Source of the DNA: Blasia pusilla
Lineage: Eukaryota; Marchantiophyta; Marchantiopsida; Blasiales
Assembly: GCA_050084515.1 (NCBI GenBank)
Contig: CM114271.1
Coordinates: forward strand, 37,262,001 to 37,326,000
DNA: 64,000 nucleotides
Direction: 5' to 3'
Part shown: in pieces, positions 21,941 through 33,540 of the stretch
Layout: each line of letters begins with the position of its first letter
Position numbering within the stretch: the first letter of the stretch is position 1
Translations under genes and position numbers: made by a program
Notes under the pieces: generated by a model
Seen by the model: the letters and a program-made list of their open reading frames with translations, nothing else
Database searches by the model: none
What the model was told of the DNA's origin: nothing

Positions 21941-22900
21941 TGTCTTCTTCTTTGGCCCTCAGCTCGAGCAACTTGAAACATGTGAGATAATCGTAGAGGA
22001 TTGGTAGGAATTGCAAGCCTACAAGCAGAGGTTAAGAAATTAATATATATGATTATAATAAGAATAAATATACATACAAACATATCTATTTTAAATCTGA
22101 GTATATAGTTTAGAAATATACGTTGGAGATGGAAAGACCACAATCCTAGAGTTTGGAATAGCTTCAACTTCATGATATACCATAATTGGCCTACATTTGT
22201 TATTAGAAATCATTCATAAAAATTTAAGACCAAGTAGGAAACATCAATAATAAAAGTATGTAAAGCATACCTTGTATTAGCTTGAGTATGAAAGTCATTA
22301 GTAGTCATAGCGTCGACTTCCTCCCTAGGAAGAAGATTCACAGACAATTGATAAACATTCGCTTGGGCCAAATTATTCTGCCTTCTTCTCTGGCCTTGTG
22401 CTCGTACAACTTGAAGCATAGCATGTAATCCGCGAGGGTTGGACGGAAGTGGAAGATTGAGAAAAAAAATATTAATAAAAATCAAGTCAAACTAATTAAA
22501 TTTAAAAATCAAATTAAAAAAACCAATAAAAAATAATAAATTAATGAGTGGATGAAACATACATTGGAGACGATGTAGAGTCTATTAAAGCCTGAAGATT
22601 TCCTTTGGAAGGTGTTCCTACCAACCTGAACAAAGAATAAAAAAAAATCATAATACGAAAAAAATTTTATAACTATTATTATAATAAAAAGTAGAAATAT
22701 TATATATAAATAAATACCTTCTAGTATTTGCGCCTGGTGAGCCATCGATGATGGGTGGTTGTAATTCTTCCATCAATTGAACATTCACAACAGCTTCAAT
22801 AGATCTCAATTCAACTAATTTAGCATGTCTTCGCTTTTGTCCTTGAGCTCTCACAATTTGATGTATATCACGTAATCGTTGCGGGTTCGATGGATTTGGA
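21685..22900 (-). CDS. Modular upstream exons of the Helitron, repeated basic motif
   Basis: Three exon-like blocks each carry one version of NPxRLxxMxQVxRAQGQRRRHxxL: 22900-22720 (IHQIVRAQGQKRRHAKL), 22460-22262 (MLQVVRAQGQRRRQNNL) and 22025-21685 (MFQVARAEGQRRRHAYL). Each is followed by an acidic, variable tail and ends near an NTR or similar codon group. AT-rich intron-like DNA lies between them. The basic core could bind nucleic acid or direct nuclear import; that is inference. Equivalent blocks occur in the second Helitron (25505-26750). I do not know a named domain for this. They sit directly upstream of Rep, so they may be N-terminal exons of the same protein or a separate gene. Confidence 0.5.
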
Positions 22901-23001
22901 AGTGTACATCACAAACATGAAAGATATTAAAGTCACACAAAAAATCTAGAGTGTGCACATATGGTTACGATATCATTCTATAATCATAATGCTAAGTATC
23001 C

Positions 23002-24706
23002 TTACATTGGAGATGACAAAGTCGTTGAATGAGTTACAAATCGCATATCTTGAAGCACCCTTCTTTTTCTTTGAGAAGCAACCCTTCTAGCCTTCTTATA
23101 TGCAAGCTTCTCTGTTTCCTCCGAAATCCGTATAGAAGATGGAGCACTACATGAAATGTGGTAATCATGCTCCACATTAGGTAAAGAGACTACATTGGTG
23201 ATGTCTGCGAATGGTCTTTTTTCATTTTTCCTGGATGGTTCCTCTTGAGATTCATGCATCTTGTGACAATATCAACCATCTGACCAAAATATGTATTGTC
23301 AATATATAAAAAAAAAAGAAAAAAATTTGTTAAAAAAACTTATACTCAAGATTTGGTCCCGAATATTATAATCTATATTAAAAAATAAATTTACACATAA
23401 CTGAAGTTTTTATAAAAATCTGAAATAGGAAAATCATTCTAACGGGCAATGAGACTCGGCCGTACTCATCTCACTTGAGTCCTCTGAGCAAATTGTATGA
23501 AAATCACTAATTTCCCATGACCCCGACCCGCAACAATCACGTACAAATGAATGGCTAGATGCTATAGGGTCTGAGGAAGGGATGCAATCATGTGTGGAAT
23601 CTGTATCTCCTTCTCCCTCCTGACCTCCAACTACTTCTTGTGAAATAGAATGATGATTCACCACAGGTGTGGTTAAAATCCTAGATGCACTCTCATCATA
23701 ACTACAACTCTGACCATTTCTCAAAGGGCTTATGCTAACATTAGGAGCATTAATCCCATTTTTGAAATTTGGCAATGGTACATAGCTAGGACTTAAAGCC
23801 TTATCCATATTTTCAAAAATCGGCGATGGAACATAGCCAGGACTTGAAGCATTATTCCTATTTTCAATGATCGGCGATGGGATATACTCCGGACTTGATA
23901 TTTGTATCACCTCTACGACGTCGACATCTATAGGTGTATAATCCCTTTCTTGTTCATCAAGAGGAACGTAGAATTCACCATGGCTAAAGCGTAATTCGTC
24001 AACACTCATTTATAAAGTATCATGCATTATCCACACAATTATTTTAATGAAAGAAATATTTCAAAATAATAAAAGAAATACTCAATAGAAAAGGATACTA
24101 AATCTCCATACCTGAATATTAGAACACAAGCAGAGAAGACTTACTTTTTTGAGTCACTCCACTCCCAAAGAAATGAAACTTGATCGTTTGCTCAACTCAA
24201 CAATCTCAAACAGACATATCTGAGAACAAAACGAACATGGATTTGATGATTAATTGGATAGGGTAGTACTCTCTAGGCTACTTATCTCCAATATCTCGAC
24301 TATCTGCACTTATGTCTAAATCCTCATAATCCATACATCTATATTCCAGGTCGAACTCATCACCAACATATCATCCCTCAGAATCATAGAGGGAAGTGGA
24401 GGAATATTCTCCATTGTTAAGTTCTTCAAGACCAAGACAAATATCTACAGAGTATCTCTCATTACTATTGAGAGTAATCACAATTTCCTCGCCTATTGAG
24501 ACTTCTCTAACCTCCTGAGTCTCATTGAAACCATTTGAAATAGGAGCAAAAAATTTAGCGCCCACATCAAACAATTTTCGTTTTCGTTCAGAGCGAGATA
24601 ATGAAAATCTATGTTCATCTCTCTCTACCAAATATTCATGACTCGTATTTATTACAATTTCTTCCACAATTATCGGCCTCTTGCATCTTGATGAGAGAGT
24701 TGACAT
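23002..24706 (-). CDS. Putative 5' exons or accessory gene of the Helitron
   Basis: Three open blocks lie in order on the minus strand: 24706-24371 (111 codons from ATG, acidic C-terminus), 24009-23434 (191 codons, with 17-residue repeats) and 23259-23002 (85 codons, KKARRVASQRKRRVLQ basic region). The last resembles the lysine/arginine-rich region often found near the start of plant Helitron proteins. No enzyme domain is visible. The spacing suggests exons upstream of the modular ones. Function is unknown; the Helitron link is from position and strand. Confidence 0.45.
23747..23899 (-). repeat. Three 51-bp tandem repeats inside a coding frame
   Basis: Three units encode SSPEYIPSPIIENRNNA, SSPGYVPSPIFENMDKA and LSPSYVPLPNFKNGINA. 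Period is exactly 51 bp (17 codons), so the frame is kept. The shared core is SPxYxPxPxxxN. Confidence 0.85.
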
Positions 24707-25216
24707 CGCGTAAGCTAGTTAGGCTCACTCCGCATAGGCAATATTATTCACTGCAAATTTAAAAAGATCATATTAAAATTTCAATATAAATTAGATAATT
24801 CAAGTAAAAAAACATAACTACTAATATAATTTTATAAGACTCAAATATTAAAGACGCTATAAAATTTGTAAGAGAACCAAATCCGGGCATAAGAAAAAAG
24901 ATTTTCATAACTAAAACCCAAAGTCCCTCTAGCTCTTGACATATAGCAGGGTTATGTGAGTAAGGCCGAGTCATGAAGTGCGGGCCAAGTGGGTCGGGTT
25001 CGAGCCCCGCTCCGAGCAGGAATATGTTTCAACACTGCCCGTCCCCTAGCGGCATAAACAACTGATAAAGGTAACCCACGTAACCTGCAAGTGGCAAAAC
25101 GAGATGGTCGCGTTTTGCCGCTCTTGTAGTCTCCGCGGGTAGTTGAGGGATGAACTCCAATTCTGAGACGCCACCCCTAGACTGTCTGCATTCCCTCCTC
25201 TTCAACTCTACTTTCA

Positions 25217-25258
<42 letters not shown>

Positions 25259-25500
25259 TCAACCATGTTGTACAAATTTGGATTATTATAGTCTTTTTTT
25301 TCTATTTTGACGACCAATGAAAATTATATGCAATGCGGTCCTTTGTTCTAATTTTGTAGTTATATCTTCTTTGATATATGTATCCATTCTATGACTCTCG
25401 TTCGAGCTCTCATTTTTATTTTCAATAGTCTTTGTCCATTGACATATTTTGATTTTTTAGTCATCACGACTAACTCCTTAATATCTTGTTAAATGCATGG
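24707..25500. other. Spacer between the two divergent Helitrons
   Basis: It contains a tRNA T-arm-like gggttcgagcccc near 25005 without a full cloverleaf, a 35-bp CT run at 25220-25254 and no convincing gene. The minus-strand frame at 25029-25262 is opened by the CT run. Confidence 0.4.
25220..25254. repeat. CT microsatellite
   Basis: An uninterrupted CT run of 35 bp. Confidence 0.95.
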
Positions 25501-25504
25501 TTTC

Positions 25505-28050
25505 TTCTAACCCTCAGCAATTACATCACATGCTTTGAGCTGTACGAGCTCAAGGTCAAAGACGAATGCATGCTAATTTGATAGACCTTCAAGATGGTGG
25601 ATGTCCTTGTGATTCTAATGTTGGCATGGCACTTGCACCTATTAATAAAGCAGTGGCTCCAACGACTACCACTAGAATTAATTACTTTGATTATGAAGAT
25701 AATATGAGGTACTGTTATTATTCTTTATTATTTTTAATATCAAATTTCATATTTTTTCCTATTTTAATGTACTTTGGTATATTGTAAATTTTGCTTTCTT
25801 TCTAGGTTTGTAATAATTATTCCTCATATGCTTCCTCATTCGACAACTATAATCACTCTATCTCCAATTTATTCTTGCAATTTTTTTCCATCGTATTTAA
25901 TTCTTGCATGTTTTCTATTTATCATTATTAATTATCGTATCATAGTGATTTTATTTATAGTAATTTAATTTTGCAATGTTCCACTTCCTCCAAATCCTCA
26001 ATAGTAATAAGATATGTTTCATATCGCCCATATGTAAGGCCAAAAATGCAAGCATGCTAAGTTGCTTGATTACATTGTGGGGTGTGCATTGGTGAAATTT
26101 TGATAAGGATTGATACATTAGAAAATAATACTCATGTTGGGATAGATTTTGCACCAATCGAGGAAGTTCTAGCTCTTATTACTACAACTAGATTTGATGA
26201 CTTGGATCTTGAAGATAATATAAGCTAGAATTTTTAAATATTATATTATGTTATAAACTTGACTTTTTTGTCTATTTTTTACTGCTTGGGTATATTCTAA
26301 AATTTGGTTTTATTTCAAACCAATGATAACTACATTTGATGTTGTTGCTCGATTGAGGACTACTATCACTCCATCTCCAAGGTACACTTCTTTTTTACAT
26401 CCTTCATATTTTATTCTTGCATATTTTTTTATAATTGATTGTAATCATCCCATGAATATCACTATATTTTTTAAAATTTTATTTCTTATAGTCTTTTTGT
26501 TCCTTCCAACCCTTGAAAATTACATGATATGTTTCAAGTTGCTCAAGCAAATGGCCAAAGATGGAGGCATGTTGATTTGGGAGACATACATGAAGGTGGC
26601 TCTTTTGGTGATGGTCTAAACATGACTAATATAGATGAAGATAATTATTATGTTGAAATGGAATATCATCAAGTTCACAAGGAGGTAGATGAAGGTCATG
26701 TATCGGGTACCGTCTCAAATGTGGCATCAGAAGGGTGGTGGATTTAACGAAGTAAGTAAAATTGCGCGTAAATATGAGTTTGAAAGGAAACATATCTGAA
26801 TATGTTGGTTGGGAGATCGTATTGATAGTATGAGTGACCATTATATAATTAAATGTATGAATGATATTTTTCCATCTTGCAAAGCCCTATATTTGGAAGT
26901 GTAAGAGAGTAAAATCGTCCACGTCCCAAAGCTCTTCTTTTGGGATGTGTTGTAAGCATGATAAGGTTTAATAACCATATTTCGAGGCTTCACCTCCTTT
27001 TCTATTTAAGCTGATTTGATATGTTACGTCAAATAGTCTTCATTTTTTACATAATGCACGTACCTACAATAACGCACTTCAATAAATGTCCATAGGAGGA
27101 CATGTTATAGAGCATGGTTGAGTTATAGGAAACTTGAGGATTCAAGATAGTATTTATCATGCTAGTAGATCTCTCAATGCAAATATAGGTATTTCTCCAC
27201 AATTTGCAGAAATTTATATTCATGATGATGAGTATCAAATTGAATATAAGAGAACGATCACTAATAGAGATAATGATGAGCAATTGAGGGTTAAGATGTT
27301 GAGGGGATTAAAATATATGTTGCATATCCCGAATCGATATGTCACTCTCTTTCAATATGTGACTATGGATCCATGCAATCATGATTCTCATGTTGTTCTA
27401 AAAGGTAGTAATCAAGGGCTTTATGTGAAATGATATACGTTGCCTATTACTTTGGAGATTGTTGATGTCTCTTCTAGAGACAAAAAAGTGAGCTAAGAGA
27501 AGGACGTGAAATTAGCGTTTGTTTGCATGGAGGAAGATTCAAAACATTTATGACTTGAATGAGACCTAAAAACCATTGCACTTTGTATTGCCCTTTTTGT
27601 ACGATGAAAAAAGTTGGCATCTTGGGATACCTACGTCGTTGGCTGACCGTAGGGGAAATGATATAACAAGAGGGCATCTTGTGATGAACGACAACCATAG
27701 TGAGAATGAGGACAATAATATAGAAGAGGGAATTGAAGAAGAACACCTTCAATGTGGAGAATGACTCATGAGGCACTTTCAAAGTGTATCACATCTCTAC
27801 AATTTACTTCATTCTGACTCCCAATGCGAGCTAATCCTATGGATCATAAAAAGTTTTTGAGGTTTGGTTATCTTACTCAAGAAGATATGGTAGATATGTA
27901 TGCAAGTATTATCATACACCAATTAACTTGGATATGGCTACATCAAAAGGAGTTGAGAGCAGATTTATACCAAGGTGTGAGAAATGCGATGACTCGACAT
28001 GATAATGACAATCAGGCCATAGGGAGGTAAGTCATCTTACCTTCTTGATG
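25505..28050 (+). mobile_element. Second Helitron relic, opposite orientation
   Basis: This element parallels the first Helitron on the other strand. Modular motif blocks come first: 25505-25705 with VRAQGQRRMHANL, 25985-26225 heavily decayed with DMFHIAHM and KHAKLLD, and 26505-26750 with MFQVAQANGQRWRHVDL. Rep sequence follows. The match to Helitron 1 stops at about 28050 in the ILPSS block, where a copia fragment begins. The catalytic motifs and helicase are absent. It is more decayed than the first, with many stops. Confidence 0.8.
27080..28050 (+). pseudogene. Partial Helitron Rep
   Basis: 27134-27433 reads FAEIYIHDDEYQIEYKR and DPCNHDSHVVLKG, matching FVQIYIHDDEHQMEHR and DPCNSDFHIVLKG of the first element. 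27824-28030 reads RFGYLTQEDMVDMYAS and LRADLYQGVRNAMTRHD, again a close match. The two-histidine motif and tyrosine region that should follow are missing because of the break at about 28050. Confidence 0.88.
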
Positions 28051-28481
28051 AAGACACGACAAGATCCACCTTAGGATATGCCTTCTTATTATGCAATGGT
28101 GCTATGAGTCGGAGCACTAAACTTCACAAAGTTGTCGCTTGTTCCTCATCACAGATAGAATACATTGGCATTGGTCATGCAAGAAAGGAATTATTGTGGC
28201 TTTGTTACTTTCTCAACAATATCGAGTTTTCGTGTGAAGGACCAATAATTCTCTATGGAGATAATGAAGGAAGTATTGTACTCTGCAATAATCCAATTTC
28301 TCATGCGAGAACTAAGCATATCAACGTTCGTCGCCACTTCATCAGAAATCTGATGGGGATTAAGATTGAGCTTAGGTTTATTGGGGCTGACGATATGGCA
28401 TCAGATTTCCTCACCAAATCATTGTCATCTATCAAGCATACAAAATGCTCAAGCAAAATAAGCATGATAAAATTTCCCTAA
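28050..28481 (+). pseudogene. pol: Ty1/copia RNase H fragment
   Basis: This is the final polyprotein domain of a copia element. From about 28050 the frame reads TTRSTLGYAFLLCNGAMSRST, VACSSSQIEYIGIGHARKE, LYGDNEGSIVL, HARTKHINVRRHFIR and MASDFLTKSL, in the usual RNase H order with acidic residues in QIEY and LYGDN. It ends with a stop at 28479-28481, eight bases before an LTR start. RT and upstream domains are missing because it is joined to the Helitron relic. Confidence 0.92.
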
Positions 28482-28488
28482 GTGGGAT

Positions 28489-28740
<252 letters not shown>

Positions 28741-28749
28741 TGCAAGATC

Positions 28750-29160
28750 AAATTGCGTGTGAGTGTCTGCGTTTGTTTTCTTGAAAATCAGGAAATTCAT
28801 GCGTAAGGAAGCCGGCGGTTTCCTTGGATGAATCTCTCGACGCCGATGCTCTGCTTGGACCACGGAACTCTGGAGGCGGAAACCGCTCAAGGGCCACACG
28901 ATTGATATTCCCGTAGAAGAGTGAATCCAATGCGAAAGTTCCAGGTTATATCACGGAGTCCAGGTAGGAGTAGATGAACATCGTCCGGGAGGACCTCTTC
29001 CGCGACCGCCCGAGATAGGATTGAAGCGATGCCGGATTTTCGCGAAGATCCTCCATGTCATCTGGCATGCTTGAAATGGTGCAATTCTGAAACACCAAGC
29101 GTGTGATTTGGCCCAGATCAGTCCGACCTTGAGCGTCAATACGCTCGACTAAACGTCAGC
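28750..29160 (-). other. Possible captured gene fragment
   Basis: On the minus strand one frame reads GRTDLGQITRLVFQNCTIS then SMPDDMEDLRENPASL and a stop, followed by NINRVALERFPPPEF in the next stretch. The composition is protein-like and unlike the surrounding transposon sequence. I do not recognise the family. It lies inside the possible large Helitron, an element type known to pick up gene pieces. Confidence 0.3.
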
Positions 29161-30514
29161 GCGACCCGATCTCACGAGCAGCTGAGTTTCCAAAAACAAA
29201 GAGGACCGTTCCCAAAATTGTGCACTTGGCTCCAAAGAAGAGGATTCAAGAATTTTGGTGATGTGTACAGGATTCCAATCCAGAGGAATCGAATAGCAAC
29301 GCAATGACGTAAATAAAAGTGAAATCCGTAAAGAGATGAAGCCTACAAAACCTCAACGGTGTTGGTGATCTGCAGGGCACTCATTGAAGCTTCAGAGGAA
29401 AGCCCCACTCCTAATCCATTCTCTTGTCAGATGAGTAACTGTCACAAACCACGGGCATTCTCTCCGACGCTAACAGGCGATCGGATGACGCAATCCCCAC
29501 CACGCCTCTCTACTAGCATAGACGATTGCTTCATTGGATCCAATGGCGGGAGTCAAAGTGTCCATGCAACAAGAGTAGTATGGGGTCATAAATGTGGGCT
29601 TTGCGAGAGGAGGAGTCATTTCACTCCACGATCTATACAAAAGCGGAGCTTCCTAGGGATCGTGAAGTAGGATAGAGTGCGAGACAAATAGCACTGGGGT
29701 GTTTGATGCTTGGGGAAACACCCTCACATCCTGCGCGCGAGGCCTCTTCCCCGAAGATCTCAACTAAACCCGACGCTCGTGGGGAAGGATCTAGTTGTGC
29801 GGCCCATTCTGGACGGATTAGACTCGAGGGAATGGCAAGCCAGCTGCGAGGAGCACCCACATTCGGAAAACAAGTCATGACACTACGGGCGGCCTCATAG
29901 CGAGCGGCAGCAATTCTCTCTTTCTCTCAAATTTGGCTGAAATTTGCACCCGCGCAGAGATTTGGCTCGGGTGGAAGGAGCTGTTCTGACAGAGGCCTCT
30001 TGATGAACAAGAGACGGATCGAGATTTGGTTCTCATAAGAAATTTCCTCCGAGCTTCTGCAAACAATTGAATCAAAGACTCCTCAAAATCTTTGCAGAAA
30101 TCTTCGATTTGGAGATAGGGTCTCGAATTCCATCACCGTCCATCTCGAATCCACAACCATAAGAATCAGGAATCCACAGCCATAAGAATTTTAACTTGAA
30201 ATTCCCTTTGCCCCTTTGTCGCGATTTCACCACCTTGGGCAGAGTTTCACCACCTTCAATGCCTTTTCACCACCTCTTGTGTCACGTTGTTCAGATCCTC
30301 TGACGATAGTGTGAAGACAGCTCCAACTTAGAGAGAGCGCATATTTTATGGGCCATTCTAAATTTCTCTACTCGTCTAGTAAGCTAATAGGTGTCATATT
30401 ACGGCTCGTTAGTTCAAAAGGGTGTGACAACTTTCCGATCAAATAAAATGTTCGTGAAATAGGACCCCTTCAAATATAAGGTTGTCTATTCAAATAGAAG
30501 GTCGTCTAGAATTT
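29161..30514. other. GC-richer unassigned stretch
   Basis: Frames at 29359-29670 (+), 29633-29878 (-) and 29875-30075 (-) are open but unrecognised. The segment 30180-30290 repeats 'caccacctt' type phrases. It could be a degraded host gene exon or captured DNA. Confidence 0.3.
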
Positions 30515-30748
30515 TTAACTCTTTCATGAAACGACATCCCCTCCATTTTGGGGGCTTCACTTCTTTGGGGGAGTTACCAAAAGAAGTAACCCCCTCCGAA
30601 CTTTCCCATAGATTTGATTTTTTTTATTTGTTTAAACTTTTTCTTCAAAGCGGCCATTTCAAGATGATTGCTTATGGAGGGCTTCACTTCTTTGGGAAAA
30701 AAAATAACCATAAGAGGTAACCCCCTCCTCCTCGCATTATAGTATAGA
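30515..30748 (-). other. Helitron 5' terminus and subterminal duplication
   Basis: On the minus strand TCTATACTATAATG begins at 30748 after a host A, matching the plant Helitron 5' consensus. The subterminal block gggcttcacttctttggg ... taaccccctcc is present twice, at about 30549-30595 and 30679-30728. A sibling terminus occurs at 42153. Confidence 0.7.
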
Positions 30749-30794
30749 TTATGGTGGAGATATCAGCTTAGCAATTTCAGAATTGATCCTTGCT

Positions 30795-30875
30795 TCAAGG
30801 CTTACCTTTAAATGGTTTTCCCATCCCCTTCTATTCTATTTGGTTTCCATCACATCCACAGTTAGGATACAGGAT
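30795..30875 (+). repeat. Direct repeat pair, copy 1
   Basis: The block cttacctttaaatggttttcccatcc ... ttaggatacaggatt recurs at 31173-31255 with few differences, 378 bp apart. This may be the two LTRs of a very small element or a local duplication. Confidence 0.7.
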
Positions 30876-31172
30876 TTTTGCTGATCCAGCGCGTGCTCCT
30901 CATCTCGTGCAACGTGCAGCTACAACACCTTCTTTGTGAACCATTTCCTTGCTCGTCGTGGGTCTAACATTCAAAACTGGCTAGGCAAAGAAAGACATGG
31001 GTTTTTCTTCGAGCAAGCTTAATAGGACAAGCTCGCACGCAAGGAGACCGCGATACCCAAGCACTTAATATTAATAGATTTTTTTGTTTTCAAAGATTCC
31101 TCTTGTCGGTCTGACAACAATCAATGATAAACAACAAGGTCTTCAGAAACGTTCTACAACATGCGTGATCAA

Positions 31173-31255
31173 ACCTTACCTTTAAATGGTTTTCCCATCC
31201 TCTTCTATTCTATTTGGTTTCGATCACATCCAGTGTTAGGATACACGATTGTTGT
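31173..31255 (+). repeat. Direct repeat pair, copy 2
   Basis: Second copy of the block at 30795-30875. The copies differ at roughly six positions. Confidence 0.7.
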
Positions 31256-31429
31256 TGGAGCGAGGATTGGTTGCCTTTTGGATGTGGTTTCATGTGAGAG
31301 ATATGTTGTGGCTGCAGCAGCAGCTCCAATGAGCGATGGCGGGCCTTGTCTTGCTCTCGCTGTTTGGCCTTACTCTCTTGAGGTCGTGGAGCAAACCCAT
31401 TGCACCGCCGGCTTCCTATGAGATAAAAG

Positions 31430-31690
31430 CTCCACACTCCATTTTATTGAAGGGATGTAGTATGTGGGAAATTCCATTGCATTTCAGTTTGTTCTCCTCT
31501 CATCTCAGCAGTGAAGCCACACTCCATTTTATTTTGAAGGGATTGATTTTCTAAGACCCCTCTAAGCTCGAGAGAGATTCCGTTGGTTTTTTAGCTGCAT
31601 GGTTCGGCATCGGAAGTGGCATTGGGCTTTACTTCAGTTGGTATTCCTCCCATTTCATCCCTGAATCTCTTCCTGGATGGCGCTCTTGGA
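31430..31690. repeat. Dispersed repeat shared with 11370-11560
   Basis: It contains the same ordered phrases as the copy at 11370-11560 and an internal near-duplication of actccattttatt (31436 and 31526). Confidence 0.5.
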
Positions 31691-33220
31691 TCAACTCTCT
31701 CTAATCGGCCTCCGCCATCATGAAAAGGCTAATAGCCTTGATAAAATGTTGACGAACCCTAAGAATGTTCTGATGCTCTCGACGTTCCTCTTCATGTCTA
31801 GATGGCAGTCTTCGATCGGCAAAGGCCAGAGGATGAGCAGTAGCTCGCTCGAGATCGGCATCGCCCATTGGTAGAGCAAGAATTGTGCTCTCAGCGAGGC
31901 TCGATCCTCGCCTACCCGGGCCACACTTGGCGACCTGCAACTCTTACCTAGTAGTGCTACATGTTGTAATACCGGAGGGTTCTTATAAATTTGGATGAAA
32001 ATCTACCACCAGGGATACGCTTTAGATATAGCCTCCTCCTTTGATTTTCGTGTTAATTTTTTTCTCCTCCGAAATTATTTTCAATCAATATTAAAAAATA
32101 AATTTCTGAAATTAATTTCAATTTATATTAAAAATAAATATATTTTATTATATTAAAAAATAAATATATGGTTTGGACATGTTTTTTTTTTTCAATGAAT
32201 ATGGGATTTTTGCCTTCCACACCCAAGTAAGGTATTGTTGAAGAGCAATACATCACGCCCTATCTTTTCCTATGAGGCATGTGGAAAACCTTCCATATAT
32301 ATGCTAATGACACTGCATCCAACAGACACCTTCACATTCAGATTTCAAACATTTATATTTGGGGCTCCCATACAGAAGATTTTTTTTTCAATGATGGCTT
32401 GGATATTTTTTCAAATTCTTGAGATTAAGTAATATATGTATGGTCAAAACAACTTCATTTCCTTGAAACAAAAAGGACCTTTTGATATTATTTTATCATA
32501 GAAGGCTCCTATAAAAGAGATATATTTTTCTTACCGTAAGACTCCTATAATTTTAATAGTCTTATATATGCAATCCATATTCAACTTGAGTTATCCCCAT
32601 TGGTATTCACATTACATGAGTTTCAATCCTTGTCCACTTGCACTCCGCTACTCAACAATATATTACCAAGATTGCAATTGCTATTGGGTGGGCTTGACCC
32701 TGTGAACATGCAACTAAAATTCAATCCTCTACGCCTCTTAAAGGTCCCATGCAACATGCCTAATTTTTGCTTCCAAAATAATACATATAAATTCTTAAGA
32801 CATTCTAGCATGTTGATATACTTACCTCAAAACAACGGCCAAAGATTCAAGACTTGGAACCTTTGCATGCAAAGCTTAATCTAAATCTTCTGTGGCAAGA
32901 TTAGTACGATGTCTATAATAACCTCATAAAGAGATTGTTTGACCCTAGTCTTATGATTTCGTGTACTTGGTAAATGTATCCCTCATTTGCGCAGAAGTGT
33001 ACATGATGTGGAACGCTCATGCGGTGGGGGTTCATGTCATAATTATATTTCCTATGCTATAGTCAATATAGCCATAAGTGGTTACAAACATGAGAGTGCT
33101 ACAAAGAGCAATAATCTTTCCATTGACATCTTCTCGAAGGAGATTACTAGTAAGAGTGTCTACACAATACATTGGCATAAATACATACCTTCAATGTTTT
33201 CCACTTTACAACGCCATCAT
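31691..33220. other. AT-rich non-coding DNA
   Basis: At 31867-31925 there are tRNA promoter-like boxes (tggtagagcaag and ggctcgatcct) without a foldable tRNA, perhaps a SINE trace. The rest is AT-rich with short frames only. Confidence 0.4.
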
Positions 33221-33223
33221 TGT

Positions 33224-33540
33224 CAAGGTTGCACACGGACAGAGTCTGTTTCCACGGACTTATTTCAGTCCCTAGGACGGACATATCCATGTTAATATTC
33301 TTACCACATGGAACTATCATCAAGGTTGCACGGAAACAAACAAGTCCGAACTTGCCGCTGGGGAATCCGTGGCCCGCATCAGAGCCCGCCGATCATAGCG
33401 GGCACCCGATCTAGTCGAGTCCGGTCCGGTTTTGTGGCCCACGCAAGGCCTGTAGAGCGGGCCCCTGTTGGGCGGGCTCACGCCACGAGTCCGAGCCTGT
33501 GGGCCTTCAGCTCACCATGCGCGGGCCTGGAGTTCCATAT
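33224..33540 (+). repeat. Possible hAT-like ends and GC-rich body
   Basis: Caaggttgca occurs at 33224 and 33321, each followed by gtcc/cggac-rich sequence. A very GC-rich body (33350-33535, gggcccg-type words) follows. The inverse tgcaaccttg is at 12518. No complete element could be delimited. Confidence 0.3.

Larger units (their letters stand above)
16277..24706 (-). mobile_element. Autonomous-type Helitron, decayed
   Basis: A rolling-circle transposon on the minus strand encodes a Rep nuclease (19015-21586) and a Pif1-type helicase (16415-18984), preceded by modular exons to 24706. The 3' end is defined by a GTGC-ATC-GCAC hairpin, then CTAGT at 16281-16277, followed by T as Helitrons require. 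A 5' end is not visible near 24.7 kb; the first good one is at 30748 (see findings). Multiple introns and at least one stop and two frameshifts are present. Confidence 0.9.

Noticed and set aside
24960-25030. tRNA-like T arm (gggttcgagcccc) near 25005
   Set aside because: No matching acceptor stem, D arm or anticodon arm could be drawn upstream, so it is not called a tRNA; a SINE trace remains possible.
31857-31925. A-box and B-box like sequences suggesting a tRNA gene
   Set aside because: Spacing is close to a tRNA but the acceptor and anticodon stems do not pair.
33224-33540. Complete hAT element
   Set aside because: The terminal-like words caaggttgca are in direct, not inverted, orientation here and no target duplication was found.
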